This document shows, in pieces, positions 16,512 to 26,221 of a stretch of DNA of 64,000 nt. Location of the stretch: NCBI GenBank assembly GCA_035529895.1, contig DATKVV010000005.1, forward strand, positions 1 through 64,000. The letters run 5' to 3'. The stretch is from JAUWKC01 sp035529895. GTDB taxonomy: Bacteria > Planctomycetota > Phycisphaerae > Sedimentisphaerales > Anaerobacaceae. Below the pieces are notes generated by a model. It ran no database searches. It was not told where the DNA came from and worked only from the letters and a program-made list of their open reading frames with translations. Position 1 is the first letter of the stretch. Each line of letters begins with the position of its first letter. The translations under genes were made by a program, and so were the position numbers.

Positions 16512-17096
16512 TCAAATTTTCGAACCGTTTTTGTTAACGACGCTTTTTTGGATTTCCAACAGTCTTTGCTTTGCCGTTTCGGCCGAGGGCGTTTGTGGGA
16601 AAAGCTCAATAACGCGATTGTAGGTCCGGACGGCAGAGTCTTTCTGGTTACGCTCCTTGTACATTCGGTCGGCCTGATAGACCAGGACAAAAGCGGCCTT
16701 GTCAACTTCCCTGCGGCTTTCCTCGAGCGGGTCAGGGATATTAGCAAGCTCGGCCTGGAGCTGGTCAAGACGGCGCTGTTTTCGCTCGTATTCGAGAACC
16801 TCCCGGATGAGATCCAAGGTGGCGTCGGTTCTTGCCTGTAGCTGTTTGATCTGAGCTTCGAGCGACGTGATTCTCTGCTGTTCTTGCGTTCGTTTGGCGG
16901 TGTCGGCCGTCCGGTACCAGAGGCCGACAGCGATAACAATCACAGCGGCTGCGGCGACAGGCGCGGCGATTCTTATCGTTCGCCTCCGGTGGGCGTGCCG
17001 GCGAACGACCGCAGCCAGATTTGCAGGTGGCGGTTTCGGAGGCCAGGCCGTTTGGTCGGCCTTTTTAAGCAGGTTTGTTATTTTGTCTTCTCTCAT
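16512..17096 (-). CDS. Membrane protein with coiled coil and TPR-like tail (possible anti-sigma factor)
   Basis: 194 residues. A short cytoplasmic N-terminus (REDKITNLLKKADQTAWPP), one membrane helix (IAAPVAAAAVIVIAVGLWY, about residues 44-62), a coiled coil, and a TPR-like hairpin KDSAVRTYNRVIELFPQTP. Single-pass proteins beside ECF sigma genes are commonly anti-sigma factors; the usual zinc-binding HxxxCxxC is absent, so it would be an atypical one. It starts 3 nt after the sigma gene stop and its ATG is preceded by GGAG. Confidence 0.6.
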   Translation of the reverse strand: MREDKITNLLKKADQTAWPPKPPPANLAAVVRRHAHRRRTIRIAAPVAAAAVIVIAVGLWYRTADTAKRTQEQQRITSLEAQIKQLQARTDATLDLIREVLEYERKQRRLDQLQAELANIPDPLEESRREVDKAAFVLVYQADRMYKERNQKDSAVRTYNRVIELFPQTPSAETAKQRLLEIQKSVVNKNGSKI

Positions 17097-17099
17097 AAA

Positions 17100-17693
17100 T
17101 TACTCCTCCATCAGTTCCGCAAGCTCTTGTTTAAGGCGTTTTCTGGCCCGGCTTAGTCGGACCTGCAGGGTATTGTCGGATATGCCAAGAATTCGGCTGA
17201 TTTCGTCTGTCGGAAGCTGCTGCAAATACCTCAGAACAAGCGGCTCTCGATACTTGGCCGGTAAGGCCTTTACGGCGCGGCGGATGCGATTGAAAGTCTC
17301 ACGGCTCATTACGGTCTTATCTGCAGCATCGGCCGAAGAGGAAGAAGCTTTAACAGCCGCTCTCGAAAAGAGTCTGAACCGAAGCATTCGCCTGTACCGA
17401 TAGTCCCGGCACTCGTTTATTGTTATGGCAAAGAGCCAGCTCTTGAGACTGCATTGGCAACGGAACTTCTTCAGGCCGAGAAAGGCAGCGAGGAAGATGT
17501 CCTGGACAACATCCTCAACATCGCCGGGCCAGCCAAGCAGTCTGTTGGCCAGGGCCGCAATATCGGCACAGTTAGCCTCGACGATTCTGTCAAAAGCGGA
17601 ATCGTCGCCCTGATTAAATCTTTTGACCAGGACCTTGTCGGCGGCATCGTTATGTACCGGGCTGGCCGGCGTTTTTTCGGGGGTCTCGGCCAT
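17100..17693 (-). CDS. ECF-type RNA polymerase sigma factor
   Basis: 197 residues from the ATG at 17693; the open frame continues upstream into a hydrophobic stretch without family similarity. Region 2 includes DDSAFDRIVEANCADIAALANRLLG and DVEDVVQDIFLAAFLGLKKF, with SWLFAITINECRDYRYRR. Region 4 is PAKYREPLVLRYLQQLPTDEISRILGISDNTLQVRLSRARKRLKQ. It directs transcription of a small regulon, probably including itself and the two downstream genes. It is transcribed divergently from a second sigma factor at 17880. Confidence 0.9.
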   Translation of the reverse strand: MAETPEKTPASPVHNDAADKVLVKRFNQGDDSAFDRIVEANCADIAALANRLLGWPGDVEDVVQDIFLAAFLGLKKFRCQCSLKSWLFAITINECRDYRYRRMLRFRLFSRAAVKASSSSADAADKTVMSRETFNRIRRAVKALPAKYREPLVLRYLQQLPTDEISRILGISDNTLQVRLSRARKRLKQELAELMEE

Positions 17694-17879
17694 AACCTGT
17701 ATATTAGACCGGCAAGTCGGGGAAAACTTACAAAAAAACTGTAACGCACAAGAAAAATTAGCGGCCGATGCGGCCATACACAGGCCCTCGAAACCCACGA
17801 AAAAATCACCAAAAAAGAACAGGGTCGTAACAAAACGGTAACACATTGTCGGATAATAGACCGTGGTGAAAGGCAGCCT

Positions 17880-18455
17880 ATGATTAAAGATAATTACTGT
17901 TTTCAATTAGTTGCCGGGGCCAAAGCCGGAAACCGGGACAGCATGAGCGAATTGGCCGCGAATGTTTACCAAAGACTCTCTCCCTGCCTCTATCGGGCCA
18001 CCCTGAACGATGAGCTGTCGGAGGATTTACTGCAGGAAGTTCTGCTAACGGTCATCCGTTTTGTCGGCACACTTGAGCAACCAAAGAGCTTTTGGTCCTG
18101 GCTGTATAGAATCACCCGGAGCAAAGTTCAAGAGCATTTGAGGAATGAGTATGGCGTAGAGAAACGCGGGCTGTCCCAGCTTTGCGGTACCCATCATTGT
18201 GGAAGCTCAGAAGACGACAACGATATCCTGAATCTCGTTATTCAAAGAGAAGAAGCAGAAAGTCTGTCCGCCGCAATTAGACATTTGAAAAAACAATATA
18301 GAGACGTAATACAGCTTCGGTGCTTCGAAGAAATGTCCTACCTGGAGATTTCTTCTGTGATAGGGTGCAGTCCGCAACAGGCACGGGTTCGATTCTTCAG
18401 GGCCAAGCAACTTTTGAAAAGAAGTCCGCTGGTTGCGCGTTTTGCTGAAGATTAA
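17880..18455 (+). CDS. ECF-like RNA polymerase sigma factor
   Basis: 191 residues. Region 2 contains LSEDLLQEVLLTVIRFVGTLEQPKSFWSWLYRITRSKVQEHLR. Region 4 contains LKKQYRDVIQLRCFEEMSYLEISSVIGCSPQQARVRFFRAKQLLKRS. AAAGGCAGCC precedes the ATG. It is followed by a large LamG protein, an arrangement common in planctomycetes, so that surface protein may be its target. It is divergent from the sigma gene ending at 17693, the 186-nt gap serving both; GTAACA/GTAACG motifs occur in this gap but were not aligned further. Confidence 0.85.
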   Translation: MIKDNYCFQLVAGAKAGNRDSMSELAANVYQRLSPCLYRATLNDELSEDLLQEVLLTVIRFVGTLEQPKSFWSWLYRITRSKVQEHLRNEYGVEKRGLSQLCGTHHCGSSEDDNDILNLVIQREEAESLSAAIRHLKKQYRDVIQLRCFEEMSYLEISSVIGCSPQQARVRFFRAKQLLKRSPLVARFAED

Positions 18456-18576
18456 TGCCACCCAATCGGGGCGAAAAACAAATTGAGAGCCCGGCCGGAC
18501 TACGATGTTTGGACGGTAAATTAACCTGTTAGAAAAGGACATTTTTTGTTAACGTATTTCTGAAAGGAGCAAAATC

Positions 18577-21500
18577 ATGCAAAAGTCAAAGAGCACGAAA
18601 ACCGTCACGACTATCCTTTTGTTGGCCTTCGGCCTGCTTGCTTCATCTACATTGCTGGCCGTGACCCTGTTTACATCGGTTGCCGAGGCCAAGCCTGCAA
18701 CAGTGCTGCTGCAAGAAGGTTTGTATGCGGAGGAGATTGACGGCGACCTCGACGCTGCAATGAAAATCTACGAGGAAATTATCGGTGACAAGTCGGCTCA
18801 GAATTCCTGCGTCGCCAAGGCAATGTACCGGCTGGGAATGTGTCACATAAAGAGACAAAACGAGCAGCAGGCCAAGGCGGTATTTGAAAAACTGGTCGCA
18901 CAGTTTCCCGAACAGACTTCAATTGTGGAAAAGGTTCGGCCTCTGCTGGATAAGATGAGCAGCCCCGACCCTGCGGCCCTGATGCCGCCGGATACAAAGA
19001 TATATCTGGAATTGGGCAGTCCCGGCCGGCAGATTGAAAAGATTCTCAATATGCTCAAAGGGACTCCGTTTGAGAATCCGCTTGCCGCCATCGGGGGCGG
19101 GGGCAAGCAGGGCGAGAAATCTCCCGGGGATATAATGGCCGCCCTTTTGAACCCGAGCATGATGGCGGAGTTCAAAAAGATACGCGGCATTGCTGTTGGT
19201 TTTGGGACTATTCCTGTCAACGTCAGCAATCCGCCGGCGGTGGCGGTGCTGTACCTTGGCCAAAGTGACGCCTTGCGCGGTATGTTGTTGGCAGGACTGG
19301 GAATGGTAGGAAAGCCAGGCGAGCCCATCGAAGGTATGCAGACGCTGGTGATTGAAAAGACCGCAGGCGTCGCATACGACGATGAGGTAATAATAATCGC
19401 ACAACCTCTGAAGCAATTAACGTGGTGCGTCAAGCAGTACAAGGGCGTGACTTCGGAACCGACGCTGGCTTCACAGAACAGGCAGTTCGCCAGGCTAAGC
19501 AGGAAGAGCCGGGAGCAAAATGCCTTGACTATCTGGTGGGACGGCGCCGCGACCTTTGCCGCCTTTGCTGAACAGATGGCCAGGAGCGGCCAAGCGGCTA
19601 AACTTAAGCTCGCGGACGGTATCGTCGATTTCAGCAGCATTCAGGAGTACGTTGCATACCTGTCGATTGGCGAGAAGGACATTACGGTCGAAGCAAGCAT
19701 TGGCTTTAAGCAGGGTCACAACAGTCTGGCATATGACCTGATTCGGACGCCGAATTTGAGCAGGAGCGGTTTCGAAACCGTCCCGTCTGAGGCAGTCGCT
19801 GTAGTCAGCTTCGCGCTCGGTGAATTGCAGGCGGGGCAGACAAAGAAGGCCCAAGAGGCCGTCAGGAATCTGACCGGTCTGGACATTGGCAGGGAAATTT
19901 TCACAAATATCGAGCAGGTGACCCTGTTTGCTCTGCCGCCGAGCAATGGTTCCTCGGAAAATTCTCTGGCAAAACGCTTCAGCCCCATAGCGCCCTGCCT
20001 GGGCCTGGCTCTGACCAGCCATAATCCTCAGAAGACCCAACAGCTCTTGCATCAACTGCTGAGCGTAGCCGGCCTGATAGCAGACGTCTCGACCAACGAA
20101 CAATCCGGCAAGGAAGCAGAGTTCATCAGGGGAAGATACAAAATCGGCGTAGCAGACAATAAGCCGGCTTATTGTTATATGGAACAAGTCGGCAGGACCA
20201 CCGTTGTTACCATGAGTCCCGAGGTTCTCGAAGCATGTCTGTCGGCGGCGAGCAACCAGAAATCGGCACTGACCGCCGGTCCCATGCAGGAGGCTCTCCA
20301 GCAACTGCCTGCCGAGACCAGCAAGCTTGTCGTTGTCAACGTTGCCGGGGCGATACGCTTGGCCGATTCCTACCTAAGCTGGAGATATGCTAACCCCAAG
20401 AATCCGGGGCATCGGCTCCTCGGTCAATTAGCCCAAGTGCTTGGCAAGACAACCGTGTACCTGCGTACAGGCGAGCAGCTCAACAGTTTTAACGTGCACG
20501 CCGGAATTGAGCAGATCCCTCCATTGGGCGGCATCTTACCTGTGGCGATGCAGTTATCTCAGATTAATCTACAGGCCAAGGCCAGGGCCACCAAACCGAA
20601 ACCATCCGATGGGGCCGTGGTGGGGCCCGGCACTGAAGTTCAACTGAGCTGGAGACCCGGAACAAACGCGAAGTCACACAAGCTGTACCTCGGCGCCGGT
20701 GCGGATGAGCTTGCGCTTCTTGATGAGGTAACAGAGCCTACTTACGGGAAGCTGCCTCGCCCCCAGAGCGGCAAGACCTATTACTGGCGTATCGACGAAG
20801 TTCAGCCGGACGGCTCGGCAATAGAGGGCGACGTATGGAGTTTCAACACAGGCAAGCTGGTCGCCTGGTGGAAGTTCGATGAGACATCAGGTACAAAGGT
20901 TGCGGATTCGGCCGGCAGCGGATACGACGGAACCGTTATTGAGGGCAAGCCCATCTGGGACCCGAACGGCAAATACGGAGGGTGTCTGGACTTTGATGAG
21001 ACTTACGGTATCTCGATTCCGAAAGAAGTGTTCGGCAGTGTCAACAAAGCCATAACGATTTCGGTATGGGTCAACGGTGACAAAGACCAGCCGGCTCACA
21101 GTAACGTAATTCTGCAGGCCGGGGTGGGAGAGCGCGGAAAACCATATCTGGTGACTGTGCAAACCAATTGGCAAGATAGCGGCGAGGTAAGATTCAAAAC
21201 AGGACGCGGAAACCGCGACGGAGTAAGGTTCAACGCTGCTGCTGAGGAATGGGCGGGCAGGTGGAACCATTACGCCTTTGTTAAGGATGGCGACAAGGGC
21301 TTCCAGCGCATATACCTTAACGGCACTCTGGTAGCGGAAGAGAAAGGCACGAAGGCACCGATGTCAGGGGTGGGCGCCGCCAGAATCGGTATAGCCCCCG
21401 ACCGTTTCGGCGACCAGTATATAGGCAAGCTGGACGACCTGCGCATCTACAATTATGCCCTCTCCGAACAGGAGATTGCCGCCCTTTGTCCCACACCGAG

Positions 21501-22428
21501 AGCATCCAGACCTGAACCGCGTAACAGAGCGGTGATTGCCCCGACCAGGCAGCTTGAACTTAGCTGGAAGCCGGGGATAAGCGCTGCAAAACACAAAGTC
21601 TACATAGGCCCTGATGCCGACAAACTGTCGCTGCTGGCTGAGGCCGCAGACCCGTCGTATGAAACGCTCGCAGACATAGAGCCAGACGCCACATATTACT
21701 GGCGGGTGGACGAGGTTCAGGCCGACAGTTCAATCGTCACCGGCGACGTCTGGAGCTTCAGCATCGGCAAACTAATCGGCTGGTGGAAGTTCGATGAAGG
21801 CCAAGACAATACGGCCCAAGACAGTTCCGCCAACAGTAACCGGGGGACTATTATTGGCCACCCTGCGTGGGTGGCCGGGCGAATGGGCAGTGCTCTGGAG
21901 TTTGACGGAGTCGATGATTATGTCAGCATCGGTGAGTCTGCTGATTCTGCTCTTGGCGGTCAGGGCACCATCGCCATATGGGTAAAAACAAATGACTCCG
22001 GCAATGGGGAGGTAAATCCTTACATAACGCATTGTAAATACGGTCTGAAGCAGAAGGACTTCAATGCCCTCGAGTTTTTCATTTTTGCCGATACCTGGCA
22101 TGTGGTCTGGTCTGATGTGAATGATTCTTTTAATGGTGACTGGCGCCATCTGTGCGGAACCTATGACGGCAGTGAGCTTAAGCTGTATATTGATGGAACC
22201 CTCAAAGGCACTACATCCTATTATGGAACTATTGGCACAGAAAACAGCAATATCACCATAGGGGCCGAACCCGACCCTCATCCCGGTCAGTACTACAGAG
22301 GTGCGATAGATGACGCCCGCATTTACAACTATGCGTTGAATGAAGATGAGATAGCGGCTATTTGCGAGAGCACTGCTTCTTCTCCGCGGGCAGACCAAGG
22401 TAAGCGGGAAACATGTTTTGGTACGTGA
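18577..22428 (+). CDS. Large secreted protein with TPR-like N-terminus and two LamG domains
   Basis: 1283 residues. Signal-anchor TILLLAFGLLASSTLLAVTLF, then TPR-like units (DLDAAMKIYEEII..., QQAKAVFEKLVAQFP). A long central region of about 600 residues has no recognised family. Two tandem modules follow. Each has a fibronectin-like segment (ELSWKPGISAAKHKVYIGPD; LSWRPGTNAKSHKLYLGAG; both with YYWRIDE/YYWRVDE) and a LamG/concanavalin-A-like domain opening with AWWKFDE or GWWKFDE and closing with DDLRIYNYALSEQEIAAL or DDARIYNYALNEDEIAAI. It is probably on the cell surface or in the periplasm binding glycans. AAGGAGC lies before the ATG. Confidence 0.75.
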   Translation: MQKSKSTKTVTTILLLAFGLLASSTLLAVTLFTSVAEAKPATVLLQEGLYAEEIDGDLDAAMKIYEEIIGDKSAQNSCVAKAMYRLGMCHIKRQNEQQAKAVFEKLVAQFPEQTSIVEKVRPLLDKMSSPDPAALMPPDTKIYLELGSPGRQIEKILNMLKGTPFENPLAAIGGGGKQGEKSPGDIMAALLNPSMMAEFKKIRGIAVGFGTIPVNVSNPPAVAVLYLGQSDALRGMLLAGLGMVGKPGEPIEGMQTLVIEKTAGVAYDDEVIIIAQPLKQLTWCVKQYKGVTSEPTLASQNRQFARLSRKSREQNALTIWWDGAATFAAFAEQMARSGQAAKLKLADGIVDFSSIQEYVAYLSIGEKDITVEASIGFKQGHNSLAYDLIRTPNLSRSGFETVPSEAVAVVSFALGELQAGQTKKAQEAVRNLTGLDIGREIFTNIEQVTLFALPPSNGSSENSLAKRFSPIAPCLGLALTSHNPQKTQQLLHQLLSVAGLIADVSTNEQSGKEAEFIRGRYKIGVADNKPAYCYMEQVGRTTVVTMSPEVLEACLSAASNQKSALTAGPMQEALQQLPAETSKLVVVNVAGAIRLADSYLSWRYANPKNPGHRLLGQLAQVLGKTTVYLRTGEQLNSFNVHAGIEQIPPLGGILPVAMQLSQINLQAKARATKPKPSDGAVVGPGTEVQLSWRPGTNAKSHKLYLGAGADELALLDEVTEPTYGKLPRPQSGKTYYWRIDEVQPDGSAIEGDVWSFNTGKLVAWWKFDETSGTKVADSAGSGYDGTVIEGKPIWDPNGKYGGCLDFDETYGISIPKEVFGSVNKAITISVWVNGDKDQPAHSNVILQAGVGERGKPYLVTVQTNWQDSGEVRFKTGRGNRDGVRFNAAAEEWAGRWNHYAFVKDGDKGFQRIYLNGTLVAEEKGTKAPMSGVGAARIGIAPDRFGDQYIGKLDDLRIYNYALSEQEIAALCPTPRASRPEPRNRAVIAPTRQLELSWKPGISAAKHKVYIGPDADKLSLLAEAADPSYETLADIEPDATYYWRVDEVQADSSIVTGDVWSFSIGKLIGWWKFDEGQDNTAQDSSANSNRGTIIGHPAWVAGRMGSALEFDGVDDYVSIGESADSALGGQGTIAIWVKTNDSGNGEVNPYITHCKYGLKQKDFNALEFFIFADTWHVVWSDVNDSFNGDWRHLCGTYDGSELKLYIDGTLKGTTSYYGTIGTENSNITIGAEPDPHPGQYYRGAIDDARIYNYALNEDEIAAICESTASSPRADQGKRETCFGT

Positions 22429-22439
22429 CAGTTTGAGCT

Positions 22440-24704
22440 TTGATAAGTAATTGGAGTCATGGTGGTGCGGATGTGGGCAGCGGGAAGTTAGATAGCGACA
22501 GTTACGGCCAGTTGCGGTGGGTGATATTGCTGCTGGCGATAGCGGTGATATTGCCCACGGTCTGTCTGCTTTGGTTCATAAGCCAGACCGTAAAAAACGA
22601 GCGTCTGGCGGTTCGGCAAAAACTGATAAGTGCTTACCAGCGACAGTTGGACGAACTGGCCCGGAAATCCGACGAGGCCTGGCTGAGCCGACTGAGATTA
22701 CTTGACAAAGAGACGGAGACGCCCCGCGAGCCCATCGAAATATTTGACCTGGTTACGGCTCGCCAGACAGACACAGCGGGGCCGTATATTGCCGACAGCG
22801 TGGTTATCTTTGACGACAGCGGGAGCCTCCTTTATCCTGCAGTGGGAAAAGATGAAGACCAGGCGGACGAATTGTCCGACAGGTTCAAGCAGGTATGGGA
22901 CATCGAGTTTGTCGAAAAAGATTTCGCAGGGGCCATAAACGTCTATGAGGAAATTGCCGCATCGGCTCAAAATACCCACCTTCGTTATCTGGCCTTGATG
23001 GGCAAGGTGCGCTGCCTGAAGAACGCGGGTCTGGTTGACAAAGCCGTTAGCCTTTGCCGGGACATCGCCTACGCGCAGGACTCGTACAATGTCGGCCAGG
23101 CTTCCGCAAGCCTGATAGCCCGCGCCAGAATATTGCTGGTGAGTCTGGAGAAGGAAAGTGAAGGGGGTATCAACCGGCTGGACCTGCAGAGGCTGATAAG
23201 TTCTGCGGTCAATTACGGTCCCCCTTCGGCTCCGGGATTTCTGCCGATGCCGTCCGGGACGAGAACATTTTCACTTCGCAGGGCATTAGAGACTGCCAAA
23301 GAAAGCCAGTGGGCCGGGCAGCTAAAACCCGAAATATCGAGGGCCGAGAAGCTGCTTTTTGCAGAAGAACTCGCCGGCGGCGTTCTCGAGCGTTTTCCCT
23401 CCTCGGGATTGTTGCGGCCTTTGTCCAAAGATAACGTCCGTAGTCTGATGACTTCCCTTGGCAGGATGGTCGAGATTGCGGAAAAAAGTGAATGGGCTGA
23501 AAGGCTCGAACTTGACCTATCCAAAACAAAAGAGCTTCTTTCGGCGGCAGAACTGGCCGATACAGTCGGTGACAGCTACCCCAGCGCCACACTTTTCGAT
23601 TCATGGCCCGAGAACACGGTGCGCAGGCTCGAATTGCCCCGGGAGATTCTCGGGATATATCATAAGGCCGCCGGTAGAATTTACCTTTTATTACAAACAG
23701 CGGACGAGGTTCTGTCTGCCTTTGATGCCTACGGCGATGAGTTTGAAGGCCTCGATATCTGCTACAGAGTATTCGACGACTCCGGCAGGTACATATCCGG
23801 TGTGCAAGCCCCAGAGGAGCAGCCCTTCATGAAAGCTTCGGCGGGAAAATATTTCCCGGGCTGGCGAATCGAACTGTATTTCAAAGACGCCGACGTTTTC
23901 AGAAAAGCCGCCAGAAGACAGGTTGCTTTCTACATCTGGACAGGGGCACTGGTTATCCTGTTGATGCTCGTGGCCGGTGCATCTGCAGGGCAGGCGGTCG
24001 GCCGGCAGATAAAGCTGAACAGGCTCAAAAATGATTTTATCGCGACCGTTTCGCACGAATTGAAAACGCCGCTGGCTTCGATGCGCGTGCTGGTGGATAC
24101 ACTGTTGGAGGGTAGATGCAAAGGCCAGGAGCAGGCGACCGAGTATTTGCAGCTTATCTCCCACGAAAATGAAAGACTGAGCAGACTGATTGATAACTTT
24201 CTGACCTTTTCGAGGATGGAGCGGAACAAGCAGACCTTCGATATGCTGCAAGTCAGCCCCGCGGCAATCGCCCGAAAGGCAGCCGAGGCGGTCAAGACAA
24301 AGTTCGAACAGCACCAATGCAAGTTCGATATGAGAATCAATGAGAACCTGCCGGACGTACAGGCGGATGAAGATGCGATGGTGACGGCGATGGTGAACCT
24401 GCTGGACAACGCGTGCAAATACTCCTATGATGACAAGCGGATCAAGTTGAAGGTCTTTACGGAAAATGGTTCGGTTTGTTTTTCTGTCTCGGACAATGGG
24501 ATAGGTCTGTCCCGGCGGGCGGTCAAAAAAATATTCGACAGGTTTTACCAGGTCGACCGCACCCTTTCCAGGCCCGCCGGAGGCTGCGGACTGGGACTGA
24601 GTATCGTCAAGTTCGTGGTTGACGCGCACAAAGGAACGATATCGGTCGAAAGCAAGCCCGGCAAGGGCAGCACTTTCACCATAAAACTGCCGGCGATAAG
24701 ATGA
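22440..24704 (+). CDS. Membrane sensor histidine kinase with TPR-like extracytoplasmic region
   Basis: About 754 residues. The start is uncertain: a TTG at 22440 gives the longest form and a GTG at 22473 is an alternative; neither has a clear ribosome site. First membrane helix WVILLLAIAVILPTVCLLWF; a periplasmic region of about 450 residues with a TPR-like hairpin (KDFAGAINVYEEIAASAQN) and an internal tandem duplication (see findings); second helix YIWTGALVILLMLVAGASAG. The kinase core follows: H-box FIATVSHELKTPLASMR with His539, N-box VNLLDNACKYSYDD, and G-boxes FSVSDNGIGL and GGCGLGLSIV. It phosphorylates the response regulator encoded next (4-nt overlap). Confidence 0.85.
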   Translation: MISNWSHGGADVGSGKLDSDSYGQLRWVILLLAIAVILPTVCLLWFISQTVKNERLAVRQKLISAYQRQLDELARKSDEAWLSRLRLLDKETETPREPIEIFDLVTARQTDTAGPYIADSVVIFDDSGSLLYPAVGKDEDQADELSDRFKQVWDIEFVEKDFAGAINVYEEIAASAQNTHLRYLALMGKVRCLKNAGLVDKAVSLCRDIAYAQDSYNVGQASASLIARARILLVSLEKESEGGINRLDLQRLISSAVNYGPPSAPGFLPMPSGTRTFSLRRALETAKESQWAGQLKPEISRAEKLLFAEELAGGVLERFPSSGLLRPLSKDNVRSLMTSLGRMVEIAEKSEWAERLELDLSKTKELLSAAELADTVGDSYPSATLFDSWPENTVRRLELPREILGIYHKAAGRIYLLLQTADEVLSAFDAYGDEFEGLDICYRVFDDSGRYISGVQAPEEQPFMKASAGKYFPGWRIELYFKDADVFRKAARRQVAFYIWTGALVILLMLVAGASAGQAVGRQIKLNRLKNDFIATVSHELKTPLASMRVLVDTLLEGRCKGQEQATEYLQLISHENERLSRLIDNFLTFSRMERNKQTFDMLQVSPAAIARKAAEAVKTKFEQHQCKFDMRINENLPDVQADEDAMVTAMVNLLDNACKYSYDDKRIKLKVFTENGSVCFSVSDNGIGLSRRAVKKIFDRFYQVDRTLSRPAGGCGLGLSIVKFVVDAHKGTISVESKPGKGSTFTIKLPAIR

Positions 24705-25396
24705 ATCAAAGTGCTATGGAAACAGTTCTAATAGTTGAAGACGACGCAACGATGCTGCGGGGCCTGAAGGACAACTTCGAGTTCAAAGGTTATCGGGTGC
24801 TTACCGCGGCCGATGGCGAGGCGGGATTGAACGCTGCTTTGAATAGCAAGCCGGATTTAATTATCCTCGATATTATGCTGCCGAAGATAAACGGCTACGA
24901 AATATGCAGGCTAATCCGCGAACAGAAACTGGAGATGCCTATCATAATGCTCACCGCCAAGGGCGAGGAGTCAGACGTGGTACTCGGTCTAAACTTAGGG
25001 GCGGACGACTATGTCACCAAGCCCTTCAGCATAAAGGAGCTTCTGGCCCGGGCGGCTGCGTTTCTGCGGCGAAGCCGACAGGTGCAGAAAGAAGTCTACG
25101 AGTTTGCGGATTTGCGCCTCGATATCCCCGCTCGAACACTCACGCACAAAGGCAAGGACATCAAACTCTCGCCGAAGGAATTCGGGCTGCTGGAGCTCTT
25201 TGTCAAGAGGTCGGGCCGGGCCCTGACGCGGGATGAAATATTAAACAGGGTTTGGGGATACGATTGTTTTGTGGGGCCGCGGAGCATCGACCGCTTTGTC
25301 ACCACGCTGCGGAACAAAATCGAGCCGGACCCGCACAATCCAACGTTCATTCACACGATAAGGGAAATAGGCTACAAGTTCGAGCCCCCCGATTAA
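24701..25396 (+). CDS. OmpR/PhoB-family response regulator
   Basis: 231 residues. The receiver domain has the acidic pair VEDD, phosphoacceptor Asp57 in LIILDIMLPKINGYE, and conserved Thr and Lys in MLTAKG and VTKPFS. A winged-helix DNA-binding domain follows (LSPKEFGLLELFVKRSGRALTRDEIL ... VTTLRNKIEPDPHNPTFIHT). The start codon overlaps the kinase stop as ATGA. It converges with hisA, 12 nt between stop codons. Confidence 0.93.
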   Translation: MNQSAMETVLIVEDDATMLRGLKDNFEFKGYRVLTAADGEAGLNAALNSKPDLIILDIMLPKINGYEICRLIREQKLEMPIIMLTAKGEESDVVLGLNLGADDYVTKPFSIKELLARAAAFLRRSRQVQKEVYEFADLRLDIPARTLTHKGKDIKLSPKEFGLLELFVKRSGRALTRDEILNRVWGYDCFVGPRSIDRFVTTLRNKIEPDPHNPTFIHTIREIGYKFEPPD

Positions 25397-25408
25397 GGCG
25401 GGCGCTTT

Positions 25409-26122
25409 TCAACTCGCAGCGGCAATCGCCTCGGCAAGGTCGAGTGTACCTTCGTACAAGCTCCTGCCGACCACTACCGCTTCGACCCCCAATCCTGCCA
25501 GCCTCTTTATGTCCGTTATGTCTTTGACGCCTCCCGAAGCAATAACCGGCAGGTTTACCGCCTCGATAAGCTCCCTCGTCCCTTCAAAGTTGGGCCCTGT
25601 CATCATGCCATCTTTGGTGATGTCGGTGTAGATTATAGCGGCCAAAGGCAGCTTTGCAGCTTCGGCCGCGAAGTCGAGAAGCTGCTTGTGGCTGTCCTGG
25701 GTCCAGCCGTGGGTAGCTACTTTTGAGCCTCTGGCATCAAGGCCAAGCACTAATCTGCCGGCGAATTTGTCAGCCATCCGGCTGAACCATTCGAAGTCAC
25801 TTACCGCCTTCGTGCCGATTATCACCCTTTCAACCCCCAAATCGAGCATCCGCTTTATTGAGTCCTCGTTTCTGATTCCTCCGCCCAGCTCGATCTTCAG
25901 CAGCTTCAAGGCGGCAACGGCCTTGACCGTTTCGTCATTGACGGGTTTGCCGACCTTGGCCCCTTCGAGGTCGATTATGTGCAGCCACTGGGCACCGGCC
26001 GAGCTGAATTCTCCGGCCTTTCTAACCGGGTCGTCCTCGTAGGTTATCTGCCGGTGGTATTCGCCTTGGATAAGTCTGACGCATTTGCCTTTTATCAGGT
26101 CAATCGCCGGTATGATATACAT
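25409..26122 (-). CDS. hisA: ProFAR isomerase HisA
   Basis: 237 residues from the ATG giving MYIIPAIDLIKGKCVRL; an extension upstream lacks homology. It is a TIM barrel with the HisA pattern: Asp8 in PAIDL, GGGIRNEDSIKRMLDLGVERVIIGT, a second catalytic Asp in YTDITKDGMMTGPNF, and ASGGVKDITDIKRL. It catalyses the Amadori isomerisation of ProFAR to PRFAR in histidine synthesis. It stands apart from other his genes, 99 nt behind the lyase fusion, and may be carried on the same message. Confidence 0.95.
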   Translation of the reverse strand: MYIIPAIDLIKGKCVRLIQGEYHRQITYEDDPVRKAGEFSSAGAQWLHIIDLEGAKVGKPVNDETVKAVAALKLLKIELGGGIRNEDSIKRMLDLGVERVIIGTKAVSDFEWFSRMADKFAGRLVLGLDARGSKVATHGWTQDSHKQLLDFAAEAAKLPLAAIIYTDITKDGMMTGPNFEGTRELIEAVNLPVIASGGVKDITDIKRLAGLGVEAVVVGRSLYEGTLDLAEAIAAAS

Positions 26123-26221
26123 TTTCAAGCCTCTAAACAGCCGCAAGAAATTTTAGGGATTTCAGGCACAAGGTTACCCGTTGCAGCGAGTCTCAGGCAA
26201 ATATCCTTGTATGATGGACCT

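Noticed and set aside
18843..20304. Long minus-strand open frames inside the LamG gene
   Set aside because: Codon-bias shadows of the plus-strand gene; Cys/Ser/His-rich and without family resemblance.
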